Assembly: GCA_900471605.1 (NCBI GenBank)
Contig: UCEY01000055.1
Location: forward strand, 44,525 to 108,524
DNA from: Hyphomicrobiales bacterium
GTDB taxonomy: Bacteria; Pseudomonadota; Alphaproteobacteria; Rhizobiales; Rhizobiaceae
Reading direction: 5' to 3'
DNA length: 64,000 nucleotides
Under the pieces are notes generated by a model that ran no database searches, was not told where the DNA came from, and saw only the letters and a list, made by a program, of their open reading frames with translations. Made by a program: the position numbers and the translations under genes. Positions 53,194-61,573 of the stretch are shown here, one piece after another; the first letter of the stretch is position 1, and each line of letters starts with the position of its first letter.

Positions 53194-53439
53194 ATGAAGC
53201 CGGTGGATTATTCTAAGGTCGCGCTGAAAAGCCTGAGCCGGATGCAGCCGAAACGTCAGGCTGCGATCAAGGCAAAGGTCGACGCGTTTGCCCGTGGTGA
53301 AAAGGTCGATCTCAGGAAGCTGGTCGGCAGTCCACTCGTTCGTATCCGCGTCGGCGACGACCGTGTCATCATTGATGAGCAGGTGAACCTCGTCCTGGTC
53401 ATCGATGTTGGACCCAGGGGCGGCATCTACAAGGAGTAA
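53194..53439 (+). CDS. RelE-like toxin (toxin-first module between betB and betA)
   Basis: An 81-residue RelE/ParE-type protein: YSKVALKSLSRMQPKRQAAIKAKVDAFA, then LVGSPLVRIRVGDDRVIIDEQVNLVLVIDVGPRGGIYK, the usual strand pair ending with a positively charged C-terminus. It precedes its antitoxin by three bases (toxin first, as in HigBA). A start only six bases from the -10-like TATATT suggests a nearly leaderless mRNA. It presumably cleaves mRNA on ribosomes; not proven. Confidence 0.88.
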   Translation: MKPVDYSKVALKSLSRMQPKRQAAIKAKVDAFARGEKVDLRKLVGSPLVRIRVGDDRVIIDEQVNLVLVIDVGPRGGIYKE

Positions 53440-53442
53440 TTC

Positions 53443-53796
53443 ATGGGTGTTTTCAACAGGACGGTCATCGACGGCAAACCTTTCGTCCTGGTGCCGGAGG
53501 AAGAGTTCGAGGACATGATGGATATCATCGCCGCCAAAGAGATCATGGCACGGGTCGCGGCCGGCGAAGAGACCTGGCCGGCCGAACTTGTCTACGAACT
53601 GCTCGAAACCGATAGCCGTATCCGCACCTTTCGTATCTATAGAAAGATGACCGTTTCGGAACTTGCCGAGGCGGCAGGTATCTCTCAACCTTATCTTTCC
53701 GAGATCGAGGCCGGCAAGAAGAACGGTTCCATCGATGTTCTGAAGCGCATAGCCGCTGCTCTCAGCGTCGATCTCGACGATCTGGTGGTCGACTGA
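53443..53796 (+). CDS. XRE-family antitoxin with extra N-terminal domain
   Basis: A 117-residue protein. The N-terminal 45 residues (VIDGKPFVLVPEEEFEDMMDIIAAKEIMARV) resemble the Phd/prevent-host-death type edge, while the C-terminal 60 residues are an XRE helix-turn-helix (MTVSELAEAAGISQPYLSEIEAGKKNGSIDVLKRIAAAL). AAGGAG precedes the ATG. It should neutralise the RelE-like toxin and repress at the 17-bp palindrome. It is convergent with betB, seven bases from its stop codon. Confidence 0.9.
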   Translation: MGVFNRTVIDGKPFVLVPEEEFEDMMDIIAAKEIMARVAAGEETWPAELVYELLETDSRIRTFRIYRKMTVSELAEAAGISQPYLSEIEAGKKNGSIDVLKRIAAALSVDLDDLVVD

Positions 53797-53803
53797 AGCC
53801 ATT

Positions 53804-55267
53804 TCAATACGGCGCCTCGACCTTGCCCATGCCGACATAGACCGTCTTCAACTCGGAATAATGCTCCAGCGCGGCCAATGAATTCTCCCGCCCAAACCCC
53901 GACTGTTTCGAGCCGCCGAAGGGGATTTCTACCGGGCAGAGATTGTAGGTATTGATCCACAGCGTGCCTGCCTCGAGCTGGTCGACGACCCGATGGCCGC
54001 GCGTGAGATCGGACGTGAACACCCCGCCCGACAGGCCGAATTCCGTGCCGTTGGCCCGCGCGATCACCTCGGCTTCGTCGTCGAAGTCGAGCACGCACAT
54101 GACAGGCCCGAAAATCTCCTCGCGCGCGATCGTCATCTCGTCGGTCACGTCCGCGAAGACGGTCGGCTGAACGTAGTATCCTTCGCCGGTCACATGGTTG
54201 GGAATGCCGCCGCCGGTGATAAGCGTCGCGCCCTCGGCCTTGCCCTTGTCGATATAGGACAGCACCTTCTGGCGCTGGTCGAACGAAACCATCGGGCCGA
54301 GCTGCGTCGCCTCGTCCATCGGGTCGCCGATCACCATGTTTTCGGTCCGGGCCTTGAGGCGGGAAAGGAACGTTTCCTTGATGCCCCGCTGCACGAAGAC
54401 GCGCGTGCCGTTGGAGCAGACCTGGCCGGTCGAATAGAAATTGCCGAGCATGGCCCCGCCGATCGCCGAGTCGATGTCGGCATCGTCGAAAACGATCAGC
54501 GGCGATTTGCCCCCGAGCTCCATCGTCACATGCTTCAAGCTGCCGGCCGCCGCTGCCGCCACCTTGCGGCCGGTCGGCACCGAGCCGGTCAGCGACACCT
54601 TGGCGACGTCGGGATGATTGACAAGCAGCGGCCCGGTCGTCCGGTCGCCCTGGATGACGTTGTAAAGCCCCTTCGGCAATCCCGCCTCGATGAGGATTTC
54701 GGCGATCTTCAGCGCTCCGAGCGGTGTGTTTTCGGACGGTTTGAAGACCATGGCATTGCCGCAGATCAGCGCCGGGGCGCCTTTCCAGCAGGCGATCTGC
54801 TGCGGATAGTTCCAGGCGCCGATACCGACGCAGACCCCGAGCGGCACCCGCTTCGTATAGGCAAAGTCCTGCCCCAGCGGAATGTAGCTTCCGTTGAGTC
54901 CAGCCGCTGCGATACCCCCGAAGAACTCGAAACTGTCGGCGCCCGAAGTCGGGTCGGCGACGATCGTCTCCTGGATCGGCTTGCCGGTATCGAGCGTCTC
55001 CAGCTCGGAAAGTTCGCGATTGCGCTCACGCATGATGTCGGCGGCACGTTTGAGGATGCGGCCGCGGGCGGTCGGGCTCATCGCGGCCCATTCCGGCTGC
55101 GCGCGCTTGGCCGCCGCGATCGCCTGCTCGACGATCGCGGGCGTTGCCGCATGCAGCCGGGCGATCACCTCGCCGGTCGCCGGATAGAGGCTTTCGATGA
55201 CGGTGCCGTCGGTATCCTCGACATATTCGCCGTCGATGAAATGGCTGGCGATCGGCTGGGCTTTCAT
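53804..55267 (-). CDS. betB: Betaine aldehyde dehydrogenase
   Basis: A 487-residue ALDH converting betaine aldehyde to glycine betaine with NAD(P). The catalytic glutamate is in VTMELGGKSPL and the nucleophile is C284 in GQVCSNGTRVF; the cofactor fold has LTGSVPTG and the GAWNYP motif. It starts one base after the betC stop, so betC-betB are one unit. Its 3' end abuts the antitoxin gene on the other strand. Confidence 0.96.
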   Translation of the reverse strand: MKAQPIASHFIDGEYVEDTDGTVIESLYPATGEVIARLHAATPAIVEQAIAAAKRAQPEWAAMSPTARGRILKRAADIMRERNRELSELETLDTGKPIQETIVADPTSGADSFEFFGGIAAAGLNGSYIPLGQDFAYTKRVPLGVCVGIGAWNYPQQIACWKGAPALICGNAMVFKPSENTPLGALKIAEILIEAGLPKGLYNVIQGDRTTGPLLVNHPDVAKVSLTGSVPTGRKVAAAAAGSLKHVTMELGGKSPLIVFDDADIDSAIGGAMLGNFYSTGQVCSNGTRVFVQRGIKETFLSRLKARTENMVIGDPMDEATQLGPMVSFDQRQKVLSYIDKGKAEGATLITGGGIPNHVTGEGYYVQPTVFADVTDEMTIAREEIFGPVMCVLDFDDEAEVIARANGTEFGLSGGVFTSDLTRGHRVVDQLEAGTLWINTYNLCPVEIPFGGSKQSGFGRENSLAALEHYSELKTVYVGMGKVEAPY

Positions 55268-55268
55268 C

Positions 55269-56792
55269 TCATTCTCCGCGCGGATAGCGTTTGGATTCCT
55301 CGAGATTGTCGAGGTTCATGTGGTTGCGCATGTAGCGCTCGGATGCTTTCTGCAAGGGCTGGTGGTCCCAGGGGTAATAGGCGCCGTTGCGCAGCGCCTC
55401 ATAGACCACCCAGCGCCGGGCCTGGCTTTCGCGCACGGCGGCGTCGAAAGCGCCCATGTCCCACCGCTCCTCGCGCTGACGCCGGAAGAGAGCGACCACT
55501 TCGGCAAAATCGGGATCGCCGGCGAGATTGTTGAGCTCCTTCGGATCGCTGTCCAGATCGAACAACTGGTCCGGATCGAGCAGGCAATGGATATATTTCC
55601 ACTTGCCCTCGCGGATGGCGACGAGCGGCGCGTAGGAACCTTCGGCCGCATATTCCATCAGCACCGGGCTGGTGCGGGCAGCACCCTCCATCATCGGCTT
55701 CAGGCTCTCGCCGTCCGTCCAGGGCTTGATCTCATCCATCGAAATGCCGGCCAGATCGCAAAGCGTCGGCGTCACGTCGAGGTTGGAAACCGGCGCCAGA
55801 TGCAGACTGGTGGGAACGCCGGGGCCTGCGATCATCAGCGGTACGCGCGCCGAACCTTCGAAGAAGTTCATCTTGAACCACAGCCCGCGCTCGCCGAGCA
55901 TATCGCCATGATCGGAGCAGAACAGGATGATCGTGTCGTCCAGCATCCGTGTCCGCGTCAGCGTATCGATCAGCTCTCCGACCTTCTCGTCGATATAGGA
56001 AATGTTGGCGAAATAGGCCCGCCGCGAACGGCGCACATTCTCTTCCGTCACGTCGAAATTCTTGTAGTCGCAGGAAAAGATGATCCGTTTCGAATGCGGG
56101 TCCTGCTCGTCGAGCGGGATCGTCCCCACTTCGGGCACCAGGTGCTCGCAATCCTCGTAGAGATCCCAGAACTTCTTCCGCGCCACGTAGGGGTCGTGCG
56201 GATGGGTGAAGGAGACCGTCAGGGCCCATGGGCGCCGCTCGTCGTCGTCTCTTTCGCGGGCAAGGTGATAGAGTTTCTGGTTGGCGAGGAAGGCGACCTC
56301 GTCGTCATATTCCATCTGGTTGGTGATTTCCGCGACGCCGGCGCCGGTCACCGAACCGAGATTGTGATACCACCAGTCGATCCGTTCGCCCGGCTTGCGA
56401 TAATCCGGCGTCCAGCCGAAATCGGCCGGATAGATATCGGTGGTCAGCCGTTCCTCGAACCCGTGCATCTGGTCCGGCCCGACGAAATGCATCTTGCCCG
56501 ACAGCGCCGTGTAATAACCGGCGCGGCGCAGATGGTGTGCGAAGGTCGGGATCGACGAGACATATTCCGCGGCATTGTCATAGACCCGCGTCCGGCTCGG
56601 CAACTGCCCTGCCATGAACGAGGCGCGCGCCGGCGCACAGAGCGGCGAGGACGTATAGTTGTTGACGAACCGGGCGCCGCGCGCCGCGAGCACCTTGAGA
56701 TTGGGCGCATGCAGGAACGAAGCCGGCCCATCGGGAAACAGCGTCCCGTTCAACTGGTCGACCATGACGATGAGGATATTGGGCTTGGTCAT
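55269..56792 (-). CDS. betC: Choline-sulfatase
   Basis: A 507-residue sulfatase releasing choline and sulfate from choline-O-sulfate. The N-terminal metal site is ILIVMVDQLNG, the formylglycine motif is C52-A-P-A-R in SSPLCAPARASF, and C-terminal metal residues are in FCSDHGDMLGERGLW. BetC of rhizobia has this length and is usually followed by betB. ATG 56792 is chosen for AGGAAG upstream. The product pair feeds betBA (choline) and cysHDN (sulfate). No betI precedes it: the upstream slot is occupied by a HigBA module. Confidence 0.95.
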   Translation of the reverse strand: MTKPNILIVMVDQLNGTLFPDGPASFLHAPNLKVLAARGARFVNNYTSSPLCAPARASFMAGQLPSRTRVYDNAAEYVSSIPTFAHHLRRAGYYTALSGKMHFVGPDQMHGFEERLTTDIYPADFGWTPDYRKPGERIDWWYHNLGSVTGAGVAEITNQMEYDDEVAFLANQKLYHLARERDDDERRPWALTVSFTHPHDPYVARKKFWDLYEDCEHLVPEVGTIPLDEQDPHSKRIIFSCDYKNFDVTEENVRRSRRAYFANISYIDEKVGELIDTLTRTRMLDDTIILFCSDHGDMLGERGLWFKMNFFEGSARVPLMIAGPGVPTSLHLAPVSNLDVTPTLCDLAGISMDEIKPWTDGESLKPMMEGAARTSPVLMEYAAEGSYAPLVAIREGKWKYIHCLLDPDQLFDLDSDPKELNNLAGDPDFAEVVALFRRQREERWDMGAFDAAVRESQARRWVVYEALRNGAYYPWDHQPLQKASERYMRNHMNLDNLEESKRYPRGE

Positions 56793-56907
56793 GGCAGGTG
56801 TCTTCCTCACAGGCGGTATGGTCTCCAGAGTGAGTTATTTTTGATCGTCATGGCAATCAAGAAGCGATTGCGAACCTTCCTGTCCCAAAAGCGCGCCATT
56901 GAACTTT

Positions 56908-56926
56908 TGTACCAAGGTGTGGTACA
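56908..56926 (+). promoter_or_regulatory. Operator of the HigBA module
   Basis: The perfect inverted repeat TGTACCA-AGGTG-TGGTACA lies 21 bases before the toxin ATG, with TTGAAC (56899-56904) upstream as possible -35. It is in the 155-base divergent region shared with betC, whose ATG is 115 bases away. Confidence 0.7.
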
Positions 56927-56947
56927 TAGGGACAGTCAGGGGGCGTC

Positions 56948-57244
56948 ATGATCACGAGTTTTCGAGATGGGTGGCTGCACGCCTTCTACGTCGAAGACGT
57001 TCACTCCAAAAGGATTTCGCCGGATATCGAAAATCGGCTGTTTCGTAAACTCCAGATGATCGATGATGCGGTAACCGACCAAGATTTGCGAGTTCCGCCA
57101 AGCAACCATTTCGAAAAACTGCGTGGTAACCTCGAAGGATACGGCTCGATACGGATCAATAAGCAGTGGCGTCTAATATTCCGATGGAATGGCGCTAGCG
57201 GCGAGGCTAGTGATCTCTATCTCGACGATCATGGCTATAGGTGA
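56948..57244 (+). CDS. higB: HigB-type mRNA interferase toxin
   Basis: A 98-residue HigB/RelE toxin: MITSFRDGWLHAFYV, HSKRISPDIENRLFRKLQMIDDA, and the conserved LRGNLEGYGSIRINKQWRLIFRW with the final DLYLDDHGY. HigB cleaves translated mRNA. It is followed by higA after six bases. GC content of the module is lower than that of the bet genes, suggesting separate origin. Confidence 0.93.
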   Translation: MITSFRDGWLHAFYVEDVHSKRISPDIENRLFRKLQMIDDAVTDQDLRVPPSNHFEKLRGNLEGYGSIRINKQWRLIFRWNGASGEASDLYLDDHGYR

Positions 57245-57250
57245 GGCACA

Positions 57251-57559
57251 ATGCTGACGACCAAGCGTAAACCGGCGACGGTCGGTGAAATTCTCGTCGA
57301 AGAATTTATGGAGCCGATGGGCCTCACTCAGGCAGCATTGGCGGAAGCTATGGGAGTGCAGCGCAAGCATGTCAACGAACTCTGCAACGATCGTCGGAGC
57401 GTGACCGCCCCGACCGCGCTCATCCTGGCGCGGGTGTTCGGCAACAGTCCGGATTTTTGGCTGAATATCCAGCGGCGCAACGATCTGTGGGCAGCGATGC
57501 ACGACCCCAGGGAGCTTGAGCGGATCGAGCGCGCCCGCCCACTCCATGATGCCGCGTGA
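57251..57559 (+). CDS. higA: HigA-type antitoxin
   Basis: A 102-residue XRE-type antitoxin: VGEILVEEFMEPMGLTQAALAEAMGVQRKHVNELCNDRRSVTAPTALILARVFGNSPDFWLNIQ, the HigA signature. It neutralises HigB and represses through the palindrome at 56908-56926. After its stop comes a short gap carrying an FNR-type box for the next gene. Confidence 0.93.
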   Translation: MLTTKRKPATVGEILVEEFMEPMGLTQAALAEAMGVQRKHVNELCNDRRSVTAPTALILARVFGNSPDFWLNIQRRNDLWAAMHDPRELERIERARPLHDAA

Positions 57560-57575
57560 TCAACCTGCTAGGCCA

Positions 57576-57589
57576 TTGACCCGGATCAA
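57576..57589 (+). promoter_or_regulatory. FNR/FixK-type box upstream of hdeD
   Basis: TTGAC-CCGG-ATCAA matches the TTGAN-N4-NTCAA palindrome of FNR/FnrN/FixK sites. Its centre is about 67 bases before the hdeD ATG, a position suitable for activation under low oxygen. Confidence 0.6.
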
Positions 57590-57649
57590 GCCCGCTCCAC
57601 ATCCTATCCGTTAGGTTCGGGTGAGGTTTTGGCAAAAAGGGGCTTGGCC

Positions 57650-58198
57650 ATGACGTTCGGTCTGGATGCACCGTCGGTCTCGACGGTCCGCGACAAGTGG
57701 GGCTGGTTTCTCGCTCTCGGCATTCTGCTGCTGCTCTTCGGTTTTATCGCGCTCGCCAATCTCTTCGTGGCGACCGTCGCCTCGGTCTTCTACATCGGCA
57801 TGATGATGCTGGTCGGCGGCATCGCCTATATCGTCCACGCCTTCCAGGTGAAGGGCTGGGACCATATCCTGTTCTGGGCGGCAAGCGGCATCCTTTACAT
57901 GATTGCCGGCCTGCTTGCCTTTTGGAATCCGGCGCTGACCGCTGTCATCGTCACCTTCTTCATGGCGGCGGCGCTGATCGTCGCGGGCATCTTCCGCACC
58001 TGGGTCGGGTTCAAGATGCAGCCGATGCGCGGGTCCGGCTGGGTGATTTTCGGCGGCGTCATAACCGCACTTGCGGGCCTGGTCATCGCGCTCGGCTGGC
58101 CGGTCAACAGCCTCTGGATCCTAGGCTTGTTCTTGGCAATCGACCTGACGATGCAGGGCTGGGCCTTGATCGCGGTAGCGCTTGCGGCCAAGGGCTGA
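57650..58198 (+). CDS. HdeD family membrane protein
   Basis: A 182-residue membrane protein with six hydrophobic helices grouped in pairs, including LGILLLLFGFIALANLF and VGGIAYIVHAFQVKGWDHILFWAASGILYMIAGLLAF, the HdeD pattern. HdeD is an acid-resistance membrane protein of E. coli. ATG 57650 has AAGGGG at good spacing; TTG 57629 would add seven residues. The FNR-type box before it suggests micro-oxic induction. It sits beside acvB/lpiA and betCBA, which also belong to envelope and osmotic stress. Confidence 0.9.
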   Translation: MTFGLDAPSVSTVRDKWGWFLALGILLLLFGFIALANLFVATVASVFYIGMMMLVGGIAYIVHAFQVKGWDHILFWAASGILYMIAGLLAFWNPALTAVIVTFFMAAALIVAGIFRTWVGFKMQPMRGSGWVIFGGVITALAGLVIALGWPVNSLWILGLFLAIDLTMQGWALIAVALAAKG

Positions 58199-58252
58199 AG
58201 CACGCCAAAGTTGCCGCTAAGTCTCTCAAATATTGTCTAAAAATGCCTTTTT

Positions 58253-58270
58253 CCGTCATAAAACTTTCAT
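58253..58270 (+). promoter_or_regulatory. Pho-box-like direct repeat
   Basis: CCGTCAT-AAAA-CTTTCAT (58253-58270): two 7-bp half-sites separated by four bases, close to the PhoB consensus CTGTCAT-N4-CTGTCAT. It lies 102 bases before the EAL-GGDEF ATG. A TATTTT about 22 bases downstream could be the -10. Confidence 0.55.
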
Positions 58271-58372
58271 CCAACCTTCACGTTCGCGAAAGGTATTTTT
58301 GACCAATTTCCGGGAACCTGACAGTCGTGTTTTAGGCGTGTTTTAGGCCATTGCGCAGTGGAGTAATGAGTA

Positions 58373-60178
58373 ATGTCGTCTGCGGCCATCTTGGAACCGG
58401 GCGTTTTTCGTCGGTATGCGAGTGACCAGCTTGTCACCCTCGCGAAGCTGGTTCTCGAAAATGCCTTTCAGCCGATCGTCGAAGTCGGCACCGGTTCGGT
58501 CTTCGGCTACGAATCTCTGCTGCGCGGCCAGGAGCGGATCGGCTTCTCGTCGCCGATCGCGCTGCTCGACGAAGCCCAGGACACCGGTCAGCTTCTGGCG
58601 CTCGAACAGATGATGTCGACCCGCGCGCTTGCGAAATTCGCGAGCCTACCGGATTTCTCCTCCCAGACGCTGTTCCTCAATCTCGATGTGCGGCTCATCC
58701 GCCACGGCCACTATTTCCTCGAAAAGGTCGTACAGCACCTACGCAAGGCCAATATCGCCCCATCTTCCGTCTGTTTCGAGTTCTCCGAGCGTTTCGACAA
58801 TACCAGCGTGCCGGAATTCGCCGATCTGGTCACCCAGATGCGCAAGGAAGGCTTCAAGCTGGCGATCGACGATTTCGGCGTCGGCCATGGCGAGATGAAG
58901 CTGCTCTGCGACTATCCGGTCGACTATCTGAAGATCGACCGCCATTTCGTCGCCGGCATGGACGAGAACCCGCGCAAGCGCCACCTGGTCAAGAACATCG
59001 TCGGCATGGCTCACGTGCTCGGCATCCGCGTCATCGCCGAGGGCATCGAGACGGAAGCGGAATTCCTCGCCTGCCGCGAATATGGCGTCGATCTCGTCCA
59101 GGGCTGGTTCATCGCCCGGCCGACCACCTTCATCTCCGAGCTGCAGCCGTCCTTTCCCTATCTCGCCGATATCGGCCGCACCCGCCGCTCCAGCCAGTCG
59201 CTCGACGAAATCCTCATCCGCAAGCAGATCGAGAACCTGCCGACGGTCTACGAGAACCAGAGCATAGACAGCATCTTCGAGCTGTTCCGCCGCAATCCGC
59301 GCCAGGCCTTCTTCCCGGTGCTGAACGCCAATGGCGAGCCGCGCGGCGTCATCAACGAGTACCATCTGAAGGAATATATCTATCAGCCCTTCGGCCGCGA
59401 TCTCCTGAAGAACAAGGTCTATGAACGCTCGATCTCGCATTTCGTCGATCGCGCCCCGATCGTCGGCCTGGATGCGGAAGCCGAGGAACTGATGAGCCTG
59501 TTTGCCAATATGGAAAACAGCGCCTGCGTCATCCTCACCGAAAACATGCGTTATGCCGGCGTGGTGTCCGCGGCCTCGCTGATCAAGGTCATCAACGAAA
59601 AGCAGCTGAAGATCGCCCAGGACCAGAACCCGCTGACCGGCCTGCCGGGCAACCGCGCCATCCGCGACTTCATGCAGGAAACCGGCCGCGACGACGACGA
59701 GACCCGCTTCTTCTGCTATTGCGACTTCGACAACTTCAAGCCGTTCAACGATCATTACGGCTTCCAGATGGGCGATCACGCGATCTCGCTGTTTGCCGCC
59801 CTGATGAAGCGGTATTTCTTCTCCGACGGCGATTTCCTCGGCCATGTCGGCGGCGACGATTTCTTCATCGGCGTGCGCGACTGGACCCGCGACGAGCTGA
59901 ACGAGATCCTCGAACGCCTGCTTTCCGATTTCCACGACGACGTGGTCGAGCTCTATTCCCCGGAAGAGCGGGCCGCCGGCAAGATCCGCGGCCACGACCG
60001 CTCCGGCGCCGAGCGGGATTTCCCGCTGCTGCGCTGCTCGATCGGCGTGCTCGAACTGCCCCAGGGCCTGCTGCTCGACGATGTCGGCCGCATCGGCTCG
60101 GAAATCGCCGCCGTCAAGGCGGAAGCCAAGGAAAATGAGCGCGGTCTGGTTTTCGCGAGTTTCGGCGAGACAAAATGA
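58373..60178 (+). CDS. Cytosolic EAL-CBS-GGDEF protein
   Basis: A 601-residue soluble protein. The order is reversed: EAL domain first (about 22-265), a CBS-like pair (about 280-420), then GGDEF (about 430-595). EAL motifs are present in variant form: E47-S-L, LFLNLDVR, EFSERFDN, IDDFGVGHGEM, LKIDR, AEGIETEAE. The GGDEF site is GGDDF (493-497), a permitted active form. Either activity is possible. CBS modules often bind adenine nucleotides. The Pho-box-like sequence upstream suggests control by phosphate limitation. Confidence 0.92.
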   Translation: MSSAAILEPGVFRRYASDQLVTLAKLVLENAFQPIVEVGTGSVFGYESLLRGQERIGFSSPIALLDEAQDTGQLLALEQMMSTRALAKFASLPDFSSQTLFLNLDVRLIRHGHYFLEKVVQHLRKANIAPSSVCFEFSERFDNTSVPEFADLVTQMRKEGFKLAIDDFGVGHGEMKLLCDYPVDYLKIDRHFVAGMDENPRKRHLVKNIVGMAHVLGIRVIAEGIETEAEFLACREYGVDLVQGWFIARPTTFISELQPSFPYLADIGRTRRSSQSLDEILIRKQIENLPTVYENQSIDSIFELFRRNPRQAFFPVLNANGEPRGVINEYHLKEYIYQPFGRDLLKNKVYERSISHFVDRAPIVGLDAEAEELMSLFANMENSACVILTENMRYAGVVSAASLIKVINEKQLKIAQDQNPLTGLPGNRAIRDFMQETGRDDDETRFFCYCDFDNFKPFNDHYGFQMGDHAISLFAALMKRYFFSDGDFLGHVGGDDFFIGVRDWTRDELNEILERLLSDFHDDVVELYSPEERAAGKIRGHDRSGAERDFPLLRCSIGVLELPQGLLLDDVGRIGSEIAAVKAEAKENERGLVFASFGETK

Positions 60179-60274
60179 CCTAGGCGGCGGAACGCCGCCT
60201 TCCTATCGGCAAGGGACTGTCCTAAGTCAGTGGCCTATCACCGATCCCGTCGGTGCACTGAGAGGAGACCCGCC

Positions 60275-61276
60275 ATGCCGCTTCCCCCCGAAATGCGTTT
60301 CGTCGATCTGCCGTCCTTCGGAGAGCCGGAGGTGATGACCATCGCCAAGGGTCCGCTACCGGCGGTGCGGGCGGGCGAGATACTGGTCAGGGTGGAGGCG
60401 GCGGGCATCAATCGCCCGGACGTGCAGCAGCGCAAGGGCGCCTATCCGCCGCCCAAGGACGCAAGCCCGATCCTCGGCCTGGAAATTGCGGGCGAAGTGG
60501 TGGCGCTCGGCGAGGGCGTCAGCGAATTCAAGCTGGGCGACAAGGTCTGCGCGCTCGCAAACGGCGGCGGTTATGCGCAATATTGCGCCGTGCCGGCAGG
60601 GCAGGCGCTGCCCTGGCCCAAGGGTTTTGATGCGGTGAAGGCCGCGGCCATTCCGGAAACCTTCTTCACCGTCTGGGCCAATCTCTTCCAGATGGCGGGC
60701 CTCACCGAAGGCGAAAGCGTGCTCATCCATGGCGGCACCAGTGGTATCGGCACCACCGCCATCCAGCTCGCCAAGGCCTTTGGCGCGACGATCTACGCGA
60801 CGGCGGGCTCCCGGGAAAAATGCGAGGCCTGCGAAAAGCTCGGCGCCAAGAGAGGTATCGACTACAGGACCGAGGATTTTGCCGAGGTCATCAAGGCGGA
60901 AACGGGAGGCAGGGGTGTCGATGTGGTGCTCGACATGATCGGCGCCGCCTATCTCGAAAAGAACCTCTCCGTCCTCGCCAAGGACGGCTGCCTGTCGATC
61001 ATCGCCTTCCTCGGCGGCAACATCGCCGAAAAGGTCAACCTCTCGCCGATCATGGTGAAACGCCTGACGGTGACCGGCTCGACCATGCGCCCGCGCACGG
61101 CGGACGAAAAACGCGCCATCCGCGACGATCTCATAAGCCAGGTCTGGCCGCTCCTTGAAGACGGCACGGTCGCCCCGGTCATCCACTCGGTCCTGCCCTT
61201 TGCGGAGGTCGTCAAGGCCCACAAGCTGATGGAAACCAGCAGCCATATCGGCAAGATCGTGGTGACGTTGGGCTGA
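60275..61276 (+). CDS. NAD(P)H-quinone oxidoreductase, PIG3/zeta-crystallin type
   Basis: A 333-residue MDR-family enzyme without zinc. The GroES-like N-terminal part (about 1-120) includes VRVEAAGINRPDVQQRKGAYPPP and VCALANGGGYAQYC. The cofactor fold has HGGTSGIGTTAIQLAKAFGA (about 143-160). The length and the AGINRPDVLQR-type motif are characteristic of PIG3/qor proteins. Substrates are quinones. GAGGAG precedes ATG 60275. It is monocistronic; the downstream 535-base gap is described separately. Confidence 0.93.
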   Translation: MPLPPEMRFVDLPSFGEPEVMTIAKGPLPAVRAGEILVRVEAAGINRPDVQQRKGAYPPPKDASPILGLEIAGEVVALGEGVSEFKLGDKVCALANGGGYAQYCAVPAGQALPWPKGFDAVKAAAIPETFFTVWANLFQMAGLTEGESVLIHGGTSGIGTTAIQLAKAFGATIYATAGSREKCEACEKLGAKRGIDYRTEDFAEVIKAETGGRGVDVVLDMIGAAYLEKNLSVLAKDGCLSIIAFLGGNIAEKVNLSPIMVKRLTVTGSTMRPRTADEKRAIRDDLISQVWPLLEDGTVAPVIHSVLPFAEVVKAHKLMETSSHIGKIVVTLG

Positions 61277-61438
61277 GGGAGGGAATCTGCCTCGATCGAA
61301 GCTGGCGAATTCTAGGGGCGGGAGGCCGCTTCCGCAACTCAATTAAATACGCGATCGTTTATATAACGTGGCTTGCAGAACAGGGTTTTGGCGCCTACCT
61401 TTTGATCATCGTCAACGTAGTGAAAGGAAGGTGATCCA

Positions 61439-61513
61439 ATGTCTAGTGAGATTTCGGTCTGTGTAACGGGCAATGGAAAGGTGGCGGTCTTGACGGGGCA
61501 ACCCTCGGCCTGA
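61439..61513 (+). CDS. 24-codon small ORF, possible leader peptide
   Basis: MSSEISVCVTGNGKVAVLTG then QPSA and stop. AAAGGAAGG lies seven bases before the ATG. The sequence AAGGAAG of this site (61424-61430) can pair with CTTCCTT (61521-61527) just after the stop, and a hairpin terminator follows at 61580-61602. A TATATAA near 61357 might be its -10. It could be a sORF-coding RNA or an attenuation leader. No family is recognised. Confidence 0.45.
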   Translation: MSSEISVCVTGNGKVAVLTGQPSA

Positions 61514-61573
61514 ACTTCATCTTCCTTCGGGCCGCTGTGAAGCGCCCCGGGTTCGTTCAACCGGACCAAACTC

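Noticed and set aside
53993..56951. Long plus-strand frames opposite betB and betC
   Set aside because: Antisense to two genes with complete catalytic motifs; no family similarity in translation.
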